Origin: Crocinitomicaceae bacterium
GTDB taxonomy: Bacteria; Bacteroidota; Bacteroidia; Flavobacteriales_D; Crocinitomicaceae
Assembly (NCBI GenBank): GCA_016708105.1
Contig: JADJGJ010000001.1
Span: 1,302,001-1,366,000 of the forward strand
Reading direction: 5' to 3'
Length of the DNA stretch: 64,000 nt
Shown in pieces: positions 42,224-52,200 of this stretch (positions are counted from its first letter, which is position 1; each line of letters starts with the position of its first letter). The notes beneath the pieces are model-generated. The model saw only the letters and a program-made list of their open reading frames with translations. It made no database searches and was not told the origin of the DNA. The position numbers and the translations under genes are program-made.

Positions 42224-43371
42224 ACAAGCACTTCTTTTTTGTGTTTCAGCACCTCTTCGTACAAAGTCTCGTATTTTGGTAAAACTGATTCAAGCGTAAA
42301 TTTTTTGGAATTTTCATACGCCTGTTCTCTGAATTTTTTATGTGTTTCAGCATCAGAAAGTATAGCCAGAGCATTTTTTGCCATGTCTTTTACATCACCC
42401 ACTTTGCTAAGATAGCCTGAATAGCCGTGCTCATTCACTTCAGGTAATCCACCTGAATTAGATGAAATCACCGGAACTCCGGATGCCTGTGCTTCAAGCG
42501 CGGCTAAACCAAAACTTTCAGTTTCAGAAGGAAGGAGAAATAAATCTGAAATACACAATATCTCTTCTGCTGTCTGCACATTGCCTACAAACTGAACATC
42601 TTTACAAATCCCTAATTCTTTACACTGTTGTTCTGCCGCAAACCGCTCAGGGCCATCGCCGGCGAGAATTAATTTAGCCGGAATTTTTTTACTGATCAAA
42701 TGAAAAACATTCACCACATCTTGCAGACGTTTTACTTTTCTGAAATTAGAGATGTGAGAAATTATTTTTTCTCCGTTTGGAGCCAATTCTTTTTTTCTGG
42801 CCTTGTCAGACTCTTTTGGATCATGACAATAATTGGTGTGCGAAACAAAATTTGGAATCACCTCTATTTTACGGTCAACAGCAAAATGTTTTAAGGTATC
42901 GTCTTTCAAATTCTGAGAAACAACGGTTACTGCATCTGAATTGTTGATGCTAAAAGTAATCACCGGTTCAAAAGCCGGATGCCGCCCAACCAATGTGATG
43001 TCTGTTCCGTGCAAGGTTGTGATGAACGGAATATATAAGCCGTGTGTTTTTAAAATTTGTTGGGCGAAATAAGCCGAAGAAGCATGTGGAATTGCGTAAT
43101 GCACATGCAATAAATCAAGCCCTTCATAGCGCGAGACATCTACCAGCTTACTGGTTAGTGCAAGCTCGTATGGTTGATAATCAAATAAAGGATAATTAAA
43201 AGGGCGCACTTCATGATACCGGATATTTGGATGAAAGTGATCAAGCCTCACCGGGTGGTTGTATGAAATAAAATGGATTTCATGTCCTTTGCCTGCGAGG
43301 GCTTTTCCAAGTTCTGTTGCTACAACTCCGCTTCCGCCAAACGTGGGGTATAATACAATGCCGATTTTCAT
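42220..43371 (-). CDS. bshA: N-acetyl-alpha-D-glucosaminyl L-malate synthase
   Basis: This 383-aa GT4 glycosyltransferase joins UDP-GlcNAc to L-malate, the first step of bacillithiol synthesis. The BshA opening is clear: KIGIVLYPTFGGSGVVATELGKAL, followed by HFISYNHPVRL and VHYAIPHASSAYFAQQIL. The C-terminal half has the UDP-sugar site (LAGDGPER, LFLLPSETESFGLAALEAQASGVPVI). BshB and BshC genes are not in the window. Its 3' end overlaps the SiaB-like gene by four bases, tail to tail. Confidence 0.93.
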   Translation of the reverse strand: MKIGIVLYPTFGGSGVVATELGKALAGKGHEIHFISYNHPVRLDHFHPNIRYHEVRPFNYPLFDYQPYELALTSKLVDVSRYEGLDLLHVHYAIPHASSAYFAQQILKTHGLYIPFITTLHGTDITLVGRHPAFEPVITFSINNSDAVTVVSQNLKDDTLKHFAVDRKIEVIPNFVSHTNYCHDPKESDKARKKELAPNGEKIISHISNFRKVKRLQDVVNVFHLISKKIPAKLILAGDGPERFAAEQQCKELGICKDVQFVGNVQTAEEILCISDLFLLPSETESFGLAALEAQASGVPVISSNSGGLPEVNEHGYSGYLSKVGDVKDMAKNALAILSDAETHKKFREQAYENSKKFTLESVLPKYETLYEEVLKHKKEVLV

Positions 43372-43444
43372 TTTTCTACTTTGGGGTCAGTTAATTTAAT
43401 TCATTTGACGAATGCGGAAACGAAATATTGTAAATCAAAAATCA

Positions 43445-43729
43445 TCAAACAATTTTTGCATCAATTCCCCTTTCATTTAATGCTTGTCTCATGGGGTTCA
43501 GAATTTCGTAGGTTCCTTTTTTGACTGAACATTTTCCGTTATAATGAATGATCATGGTGCACTGTTCAGCTTGAATAGGGTCATGTCTGCATACTTTAAT
43601 CAGTGATTCAATCACATGATCAAACGTGTTGAAATCATCATTATAAATCATCAGATCCCTGGTTTCAGTGAGTTGCGTGATGGTCTCTTCTTCAGTGAGA
43701 ACCAGAGTTTCAGCTTGTTCTTGAGTCAT
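43445..43729 (-). CDS. clpS: ATP-dependent Clp protease adaptor ClpS
   Basis: This 94-aa protein has the ClpS core LMIYNDDFNTFDHVIESLIKV, then DPIQAEQCTMIIHYNGKCSVKKGTYE. ClpS delivers N-degron substrates to ClpA/ClpC-type unfoldases. The binding-pocket region (YNDDFNTFDHV) is intact. It follows the giant envelope-protein gene with a five-base gap, so it is probably at the end of that transcript. Confidence 0.93.
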   Translation of the reverse strand: MTQEQAETLVLTEEETITQLTETRDLMIYNDDFNTFDHVIESLIKVCRHDPIQAEQCTMIIHYNGKCSVKKGTYEILNPMRQALNERGIDAKIV

Positions 43730-43734
43730 AGATA

Positions 43735-46700
43735 TTATTGCCCTTGTAATAATTGTTTTGCTTTTCTTACACTGATTTCATCGTATTTATGGAATGCAAC
43801 CAGTTTGGCGTCTTTAAATCCTTTTTCAATCAGACGTTTCAATGTGGCTTCCGCTTCTTGGTATGATTTAATATTTTCTGTATAGAAATAGGTTTCTCCT
43901 TCAAAGGTTTCTTCTCTTAAAATATTCTCATCCGGATTTTCAAATAACAAGTTAGCAAATTCTTGCGGAACATCATCAGAAAATTTTCCTAAATCAATTC
44001 TGAAGTACACAGCATCTTTGTTATACAAGTATGGGTCTGCACTCATTCCTTGTGGTGTATCGTAGTAATCAAGTTTTTCAATAGGTTTCTCTTGCAGAAT
44101 TGCTTCTCCTTGCTCAAAAGGAATTGGATCATATTTGTAATAGGTAACAATTTCCATGTCTTCAATACCTAATTCATTCAATTCAACCAAAGTCTCTTTT
44201 ACAGTTGCGAAATCTTCTATTTTAGTTGAAATAATATACGTGTTACCATCTGCATCTACTTCTGTTTCTAACAAATTATCAGTTTGTAACAAGATAGTGG
44301 CATATTCACCCGGAATTTCATTTGAGAATTTCCCTATTACAATGCGATAGTGAATTCCTTCTTTGTAGAAAATTTCTTTTGGCTCTACTTCAATGGCATT
44401 TCCGAGTTCATCAACATTTGGTGGCATCTTTTCAATTTGTGATTGAGTAAAGCCTTTTTTGTAAAGATCAACCGCTCTGTTTTCTGCTTCAGCTCTATTT
44501 GTGTACGGAATAGTGTAGAAGGTCATATTCTCATCATAATTACTTTGGGTGACAATGCCCTCGTTTTGATTATCCAACAACAATTCTATAAAATCTTCAG
44601 GCACTTCATTTTTAAAGAAACCAACTTGTACACGCCATAATCCTGCTGTGTCATCCGGAGCGTAATTTGAGGTGACTTGTTTTATAATCACATCATTATT
44701 CGGGTTGCTGTTCTGATTTGTGTTCTGGTTGGTATTTTGGTTGGTATTTTGGTTTGTATTTTGGTTGGTGTTTTGATTTGTATTCTGATTCGTGTTCTGG
44801 TTTGTATTTTGATTCGTGTTCTGGTTTGTATTTTGGTTGGTATTTTGATTTGTATTCTGATTCGTGTTCTGGTTTGTATTTTGATTTGTATTCTGATTTG
44901 TATTTTGGTTTGTATTTTGGTTTGTGTTCTGGTTGGTATTTTGGTTTGTGCTTTGGTTTTGTCCTTGTCCATTGCAATCAAAAAGAATAGAAGGGCCTTT
45001 TTCAGCAATCAATGCATTTGCTTCAGCAATGGTAATGCGTTTACCGTTATAATAAGCGGTGACAAAGGCATCAGTAATACCAATAGTTACAATTTCATTT
45101 TTGCGTTTGGTTGCATCGTCTACATTACAATAAATACCGGTAGTGTATCTTATTTTATTTGTTTCTGTTAATTCACTGTTGAGAGGTTGAATGTTGTAGA
45201 GCAAACTAGCTTTCACCGGTTTTGAATAAACTCCAATTTGAACTGTGAAGAAAAGTCCTTTGATAATTTCAATTTGGTTAGCCGGAGCAGCATCAGGTAC
45301 ATTGGTGTAATACGAGGTGAGTTGTTTTTCCTCATTGGTTGTAGGTGTGACTACAACGTCTGTTGTCGTTCCGTTTGTATTAGTTTGTGTATTTGTTGAC
45401 GTGCCCTGAGTATTTGTTTGTACCGTTGAACCTGATTGATTAACTGTCATATTATTTACAGCAATCATATTAGTACCGGGACATTCTTTTCTACCTGCTT
45501 CAATCTCTTTTGCCTCTGCAATTGAAATTCTGACACCATTGCAATAGGCAACTACAAAGGCATCATTATAACCTAACCCGTTAATTTGGCCTTTGGCATT
45601 GTCAGCTACATTGAAATTAGTGAAGTAACCAACCATGTAACGGGTAATACCATCGTCAATTTTTTGTCCTGAAATTGGGGCGAACTGGTTGAAATATTCT
45701 TGCGGAAGTGGTTTTCTAAATGCACCCACCTGTACTTTGTAAACTAAACCTGATGGCTGTTGTTGATCCACCGGAATAGGTTTGTCAGTTGAATAAACCG
45801 GTGCTCCGTTTGTGGTTCTGAAAATAGAGCTATTCAACTGGTCAGGCGCTTTGTAGTCTGCATCCAATGGATTAATTTGTACAACAATTTTTTCAATAGG
45901 AGCAAGGTCAAGCGGATTCATAGCCAAAATATTCTCACGCGTTGCCGGATCTGTATTCTCCAATACATTTTCTGCTTGTTCATAGCTGGCAATTGCTCTG
46001 TCACGATATTGCTCTTGTAAATTTTTAAGCGAATCAATGTCTTGTTGAATTGAGTTGAGTTCTGCATCGTTTGTCAAAGCTTTTTCAAGTTCCGGTCCTG
46101 TGCCATATATCACAACAGCCTCTCTTATGCGTCGTTCTTTTTTCTCTTCTAATTCTTCAATCTCATTCCCTAATTCTTCTGCTCTGAATAAGTTAGAATC
46201 ACCAATAGTTTTGGCTTCATAATAATCATCGTAGGCATCACTGGTTCTTATTTCTGTTATGGTTGCATCATCTACCTGGCGGTTTACATTTTCAGGAAGA
46301 ACTTCAACTATTGCATCTTCTTGTTTTTTGATTTCATTGGCTTCATTCTTAATATCCTCTGCGTTGCTTCTATAAATATTTGCTAAGCTGTCTAATCTGT
46401 TTGCTTCAATGACTAGTGCTTCACGATATTTCTTTTTCACAGTCAAGCTGCTGTCACGAAGATTGTTTGCCTGATCATTCAAATCATTTGCCTTTAATTC
46501 AAGTTCAGTTGCCTGATCAAAAAGTTGCGTTGATTGTCTTTCAGAAGTGTTTTCAGGCACAGTGGTTATTATTTCTGTTTCATTTCCACCAAGATTATTA
46601 ATTACGTCAGCGGTTTTATAGGTAATTGCGGCTTCATCTAATAATGCCTGGGCTTGTTGTTCTAGTGCATAAGCTTGCTCAAGTTTTTGATTGGCAGATA

Positions 46701-47619
46701 CCGGATCTTTGTCATTGGCTGCAGACTCTCGCAACTCGGCTGCCGTATTCATAAGTTCATCTGCTTGTTCTATGTTGTCGTTGGCATTCGTGATGTTTTC
46801 ATCGTTTGGATTATTCGCACTGGCAATGTCTCCATTTACTACAACAGCGGTTCTGGTATTATTGTATTCGGCTTGAGTAATGTCTCCTAAATCTTCAATG
46901 ATTTCATTTTCTAATTTGGCTTGGGTTGTTTCTTTTTTATCTAATTGTTTGTTCAGTTTATCTTGTTCTTTTGGATCTGTTGTATTGGCAATTTGATTTT
47001 CCAAATCTGTAATCTCATTATCTAATTCTTTGATTTCAGTAATGTCATCTGAATGACTTTCAATCATCTCTTGTCCTTGTTTTGTGCTGAAGTCTTCAGG
47101 GTTGGTATCTGTGATTGTTTTTACGGTCACATCCCCTGAACTCATGGAAGTGATGAGGTTGTTGTTTTTAGCAATTTCTGCTTTTTTAGATTCTTTCAGT
47201 TCGTTCAATTTGTCAATTTCTTGTTGGATTGCCTGAGCTTGTTCTGGATTTGATTTCATCTCCTGATTCAATTGGGCAATTTTTGAATCTATGGCAGATA
47301 TCAATTCTTCATTCAATTTATTCTGCTCTTGTAATTTCTGTTTTTCTGAATTGTTGCTGTTTGCAATTTCATTCATGCGTGGTTCATACTCAGGCATCAA
47401 ACTGCTGATGGTAATAGCAGGACGCAATGAAGTATCACCCGATTCAAGTTGAGAAATTCGCTCATTATTCAATCTGATTTCATTCTCTTTTTGTGATTTG
47501 ATTGATTGCAGCGTTTGTATGTCTTTGTCAATGGCGGCAGCGTTTGACGGGTTAGCATTTTTCTCTTTTTCAAGATCAGCAATTTTAGCATCAATAGCAG
47601 AGATGAGTTGATTGTTCAC
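43735..47619 (-). CDS. C-terminal part of a giant envelope protein: coiled coil, five SPOR-like units, NQNT tract (frame-disrupted)
   Basis: This 1,294-aa frame is the continuation of the gene at 47616-53324. It opens inside the 101-aa coiled-coil repeat (NNQLISAIDAKIADLEKEK) and continues with Gln/Glu/Asn-rich coiled coil. Five SPOR-like units follow near residues 625, 790, 995, 1093 and 1206; each opens with a variant of YKVQVGAFRKPLPQEY, as in FFTVQIGVYSKPV and YFRIDLGKFSDDVPQEF. Between units two and three is a run of about 20 TNQN repeats. SPOR domains bind glycan strands of peptidoglycan. The apparent GTG start in GTGA is an effect of a one-base deletion, so this is probably not a separate gene. 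Confidence 0.7.
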   Translation of the reverse strand: MNNQLISAIDAKIADLEKEKNANPSNAAAIDKDIQTLQSIKSQKENEIRLNNERISQLESGDTSLRPAITISSLMPEYEPRMNEIANSNNSEKQKLQEQNKLNEELISAIDSKIAQLNQEMKSNPEQAQAIQQEIDKLNELKESKKAEIAKNNNLITSMSSGDVTVKTITDTNPEDFSTKQGQEMIESHSDDITEIKELDNEITDLENQIANTTDPKEQDKLNKQLDKKETTQAKLENEIIEDLGDITQAEYNNTRTAVVVNGDIASANNPNDENITNANDNIEQADELMNTAAELRESAANDKDPVSANQKLEQAYALEQQAQALLDEAAITYKTADVINNLGGNETEIITTVPENTSERQSTQLFDQATELELKANDLNDQANNLRDSSLTVKKKYREALVIEANRLDSLANIYRSNAEDIKNEANEIKKQEDAIVEVLPENVNRQVDDATITEIRTSDAYDDYYEAKTIGDSNLFRAEELGNEIEELEEKKERRIREAVVIYGTGPELEKALTNDAELNSIQQDIDSLKNLQEQYRDRAIASYEQAENVLENTDPATRENILAMNPLDLAPIEKIVVQINPLDADYKAPDQLNSSIFRTTNGAPVYSTDKPIPVDQQQPSGLVYKVQVGAFRKPLPQEYFNQFAPISGQKIDDGITRYMVGYFTNFNVADNAKGQINGLGYNDAFVVAYCNGVRISIAEAKEIEAGRKECPGTNMIAVNNMTVNQSGSTVQTNTQGTSTNTQTNTNGTTTDVVVTPTTNEEKQLTSYYTNVPDAAPANQIEIIKGLFFTVQIGVYSKPVKASLLYNIQPLNSELTETNKIRYTTGIYCNVDDATKRKNEIVTIGITDAFVTAYYNGKRITIAEANALIAEKGPSILFDCNGQGQNQSTNQNTNQNTNQNTNQNTNQNTNQNTNQNTNQNTNQNTNQNTNQNTNQNTNQNTNQNTNQNTNQNTNQNTNQNTNQNTNQNSNPNNDVIIKQVTSNYAPDDTAGLWRVQVGFFKNEVPEDFIELLLDNQNEGIVTQSNYDENMTFYTIPYTNRAEAENRAVDLYKKGFTQSQIEKMPPNVDELGNAIEVEPKEIFYKEGIHYRIVIGKFSNEIPGEYATILLQTDNLLETEVDADGNTYIISTKIEDFATVKETLVELNELGIEDMEIVTYYKYDPIPFEQGEAILQEKPIEKLDYYDTPQGMSADPYLYNKDAVYFRIDLGKFSDDVPQEFANLLFENPDENILREETFEGETYFYTENIKSYQEAEATLKRLIEKGFKDAKLVAFHKYDEISVRKAKQLLQGQ
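44703..44960. repeat. 12-bp tandem repeat coding for an NQNT tract
   Basis: About 20 tandem 12-base units (plus strand TTTGTATTTTGG and close variants) encode (Asn-Gln-Asn-Thr) repeats on the minus strand. The tract lies between the second and third SPOR-like units of the giant protein and is probably a flexible linker. The repeat number may vary between strains by slippage, in multiples that keep the frame. Confidence 0.92.
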
Positions 47620-49236
47620 TCCATTTTCTCACTGAGTTCTGATTTTTCATCTAGATTTTTCTTCTCAATGTCTGCCATTTTTTTGTCGTAATCAGGCATT
47701 ACAGAGTTGATTGTAATAACAGGACGCAATGAAGTATCACCCGAATCAAGTTGAGAAATTCGTTCATTATTCAATCTGATTTCATTCTCTTTTTGTGATT
47801 TGATTGATTGCAGCGTTTGTATGTCTTTGTCAATGGCAGCAGCGTTTGACGGGTTAGCAGTTTTCTCTTTTTCAAGATCAGCAATTTTAGCATCAATAGC
47901 AGAGATGAGTTGATTGTTTACACCATTTTTCTCACTGAGTTCTGATTTTTCATCTAGATTTTTCTTCTCAATGTCTGCCATTTTTTTATCGTAATCAGGC
48001 ATTACTGAATTGATTGTAATAGCAGGACGCGAAGAAGTATCACCCGATTCAAGTTGAGAAATTCGCTCATTATTCAATCTGATTTCATTCTCTTTTTGTG
48101 ATTTGATTGATTGCAGCGTTTGTATGTCTTTGTCAATGGCGGCAGCGTTTGACGGGTTAGCATTTTTCTCTTTTTCAAGATCAGCAATTTTAGAATCAAT
48201 AGCAGAGATGAGTTGATTGTTCACTCCATTTTTCTCACTGAGTTCTGATTTTTCATCTAGATTTTTCTTCTCAATGTCTGCCATTTTTTTGTCGTAATCA
48301 GGCATTACAGAGTTGATTGTAATAGCAGGACGCAATGAAGTATCACCCGAATCAAGTTGAGAAATTCGCTCATTATTCAATCTGATTTCATTCTCTTTTT
48401 GTGATTTGATTGATTGCAGCGTTTGTATGTCTTTGTCAATGGCAGCAGCGCTTGACGGGTTAGCAGTTTTCTCTTTTTCAAGATCAGCAATTTTAGAATC
48501 AATAGCAGAGATGAGTTGATTGTTCACTCCATTTTTCTCACTGAGTTCTGATTTTTCATCTAGATTTTTCTTCTCAATGTCTGCCATTTTTTTGTCGTAA
48601 TCAGGCATTACAGAGTTGATTGTAATAGCAGGACGCAATGAAGTATCACCCGAATCAAGTTGAGAAATTCGCTCATTATTCAATCTGATTTCATTCTCTT
48701 TTTGTGATTTGATTGATTGCAGCGTTTGTATGTCTTTGTCAATGGCAGCAGCGCTTGACGGGTTAGCAGTTTTCTCTTTTTCAAGATCAGCAATTTTAGA
48801 ATCAATAGCAGAGATGAGTTGATTGTTCACTCCATTTTTCTCACTGAGTTCTGATTTTTCATCTAGATTTTTCTTCTCAATGTCTGCCATTTTTTTGTCA
48901 TAATCAGGCATTACAGAATTGATGGTAATAGCAGGACGCAATGAAGTATCACCCGATTCAAGTTGAGAAATTCGTTCATTATTCAATCTGATTTCATTCT
49001 CTTTTTGTGATTTGATTGATTGCAGCGTTTGTATGTCTTTGTCAATGGCAGCAGCGTTTGACGGGTTAGCAGTTTTCTCTTTTTCAAGATCAGCAATTTT
49101 AGCATCAATAGCAGAGATGAGTTGATTGTTCACTCCATTTTTCTCACTGAGTTCTGATTTTTCATCTAGATTTTTCTTCTCAATGTCTGCCATTTTTTTG
49201 TCGTAATCAGGCATTACAGAATTGATTGTAATAGCA
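47417..49236. repeat. 303-bp tandem repeat array coding for coiled-coil repeats
   Basis: Six nearly identical copies of a 303-bp unit follow one another. The landmark GCAGGACGC recurs at 49234, 48931, 48628, 48325, 48022, 47719 (one base changed) and 47417. Spacing is 303 except for the last, which is 302. Each unit encodes 101 aa, starting RPAITINSVMPDYDKKMADI and ending NNERISQLESGDTS. Degenerate older copies extend on both sides. Confidence 0.95.
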
Positions 49237-52200
49237 GGACGCGAATCAACACCGGTGCCTTGATTTATTTTATTCTCGCTGGTTTCAATCTCTGCTAATT
49301 TTTCAGTTTTGATCGTGTTCAAACCTTGAATGCGTTTATCAATATCTTTGGCTGACGATGGATTAGATGTTTTGGCATCTGTAAGAGTTTTAATTTCATT
49401 ATCAATCAGACTTACCAAATCAGTATTCAACTCAATTTTGTCTTTTTCTTTTTCTATTGATGGTTGTGATGAGCCATTGATATTATCCATTTTATTTTGG
49501 TAATCAGGCATGATTTCACCAATGGTTGGGCGGGTATTGATGCTGTTGAAATTCTCAGGTTCAGTAAGCAGTTGATCAGGATTTTCCTGAATCTGATTTT
49601 TCATTTGCGTCAACTCTTCTTTTTCAGTTTGAGCATTTACATCATTTGGATTTTCTGCCAAAATTTGATTTACTTCATTGAGTTGTTCATCAATTTTTTC
49701 TAATGTTTGATTATTCAAATCTTCAATAGAATTACTTTTAATAGTTGGGTCCTGAATTTTGTCAATGCGATTCACTTCTGCCTGATAATCGGGATTCACA
49801 AGATTTACATCACTGTCATCAACAGCTACCGTGTTATTTTGAGGATTGTCCTGCATCCATTTTTCATTGGTCACTATGGTACTATTCAGTTCATCATCTA
49901 ATTTTTTGAGATTATTGAGGCGTTCGGTGATCACTTTGTTTCCCGGATTTTCTTCAAGTAATTGGTTTAGTTGAACAATTTCTTCACGGATCTCATTGCT
50001 CAATTCTTTGTTGAGTGTATTTTCAGCAGATTTACGTTGATAAGGAGCTACAATGCCATTGATTTCATTTTTACGTTCAGTATAATTTTCAAGTATCTGA
50101 TCAGGATTTACTTTGGGTTGTATATCAGCAATATCTAGCACAACCGGTTTAATCAAAGGGTCATTTGGATTTGTCTCTGCCTGTGAATTCAACCGGTTCA
50201 ATTCATCCAATTCAGCCTTTGCCTGCATATTATTTGGATCACTTGAAAGGGTTGCGTTTAGCTCTTGAATACGTTCGTTTGACTTTTCAATGAATGATTC
50301 GTTAAGCGCTTTCATTTCTTCATTGCGCTTGTTTTCATCAGAACCGGAATAAATAGCGTTAATTTTCTCTTGATAACCTGGGTCAACTGATGCAACCACT
50401 TCCTCGGTATCAACGACAACTGTGCCTGAATTTTCAGCCAGCCATTTTTTATCGTTGGCAATAATCGTATCTGTCTCAGCAATTTTTTTATCAATGTTTT
50501 CAATGCGTTCACCAATATTTTTATTTCCCGGATTTTCATCCAAGAGTCTTTCAAGTTCTGCCTTTTCTTTTAATAGTTCTCCTTTATATTCTTCTTGAAG
50601 TTTCAGATTTTCTGATCTGCGTTGTTCTTCATCGGCAATTTTATTTATTTCATTTTGTTTTGCTGTATAACCGGTTACAATATCGTCCGGGTTAATTTCA
50701 GGTTGTATTTTGGTTGGATCTTCAACAACATTGAACTGTTGAATTTTTTCTTCACGCAAATCTTCATATTTCTGAATCTCTTGATCTATTTTAATTTTCT
50801 CTTCAGGTGAGGCATTCAATTTTAGCACATTTAACCGATCTATTTCTTTGTCAATAGCCTCGTTCCATTGTTGTAAGCTGTAGTTGTTGGTGGTTTCATC
50901 ACTTGCAAATAAATTCAGCGCAGGTCCGCCAATATTGTTTTCATCCAGAATGCGGTTTACTTCAGCCAGATTTGCATCCAAGTTGTTAGCATCTACTTTG
51001 TTGGTGATTTGATTTTTTTCAGTATCACTTAATTTTTCAGTATTCTCAGGTGTGGCATTGCGCGGATTGTCAACGATGTTGGCAGCTGTCCCTAAACTAC
51101 TGTTGCTGCCGTTTTCAGTAATTTCAGCGTACTCTTTTTCCTTTTGGTCAACTTGAATTTTTAGCTCTTCAATACTTTGTTCATTTGCCAATATTTTTTG
51201 CTCAAGTGCCTCTTTGTCTTTTTTGTTTTTCGTATTGTCTGCCTGCTCTTGTAAATTCTGGTTTTGTTTTTCAAGGGTATTGATTTGACTGTTGAGTGAT
51301 ATGATTTCGTTATTTATTTGTGATGATGTATTGTTTTGTTCAACATTGCTGCTGATGATATTTTCAACGACATTTTCTTGATCATGATTGTTTTTTACAT
51401 TTTCATCAAAGAAGGTTTTATTTTCAGTAACCACTTCTCCAAGTGCATTTTTATTCCCATCAGGTGTATTGTTCAGGTCTTGCTGAACTTGATTTGCGGA
51501 CTCAAGTTGGTTTTCTTTTTTCTCTATTGATTCGTCAATTTCATTTCCAAGTGCAATCAGATTTTTTGATTCTTCATTCAAACGCTCAACGACTTTGGTA
51601 TCTTCAGCAACATCCGTGAGAATTTGATTTTTTACTACCGGGTCAGTTTCATTTTCGGCTTGGTCAATTTTTTTATTGATTTCAACCATCATGGCGTTTG
51701 CAGAATCATTTTTCTCCTCAGCCAGATGATAAGCAATTGCTGCATTTTTTTCGTCTTCAGCAATTCCGTTTTGTAAATCTTTAATTTCATCTTCAACTAC
51801 TTTCTCAACATCTTCTTTGGTGACAAAAGGATCAAGCCCGGCTTCCGTGAATACTTCATTTCCTTTGTTGAGCTCATCCAAACTATCTAAGTCGTACTTG
51901 TCTGCATTGGGCATCAATTCTGACATTTCTTTATAAATTTCAGCTAACACGGCAATTGGATCATCAAACTCTTCACCGAATAAATTTTCAACCATCACGT
52001 ATTCTTGTCCTGACTCATCTTTTTTAACTGTGATGCGTTGCTTGAGTGGTTTAAAATCTTTTTGATAGGGTACTTCTACTGTGGCAATATGAATGTCTTC
52101 ACTGCCTTTTACACTGATTTCATATTTATATTTTCCAGGTTTTGGAAAGGTGATCAAATAATCTCCGTTCGCCTCTTTTGAATTGAATGTACCAACTGTT

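Noticed and set aside
44677..45171. Long plus-strand open frame rich in Val, Leu and Cys opposite the NQNT tract
   Set aside because: It is the antisense reading of the 12-bp coding repeat; the minus frame belongs to the giant protein and fits its domains.
47616..47619. GTGA overlap as translational coupling of two genes
   Set aside because: The second frame starts in the middle of a repeat unit, and the period is one base short exactly here, so a frameshift explains it better.
47417..49236. Regular direct repeats that could be taken for a CRISPR array
   Set aside because: The period is 303 bp with no unique spacers, and the units are translated as in-frame 101-aa coiled-coil repeats.
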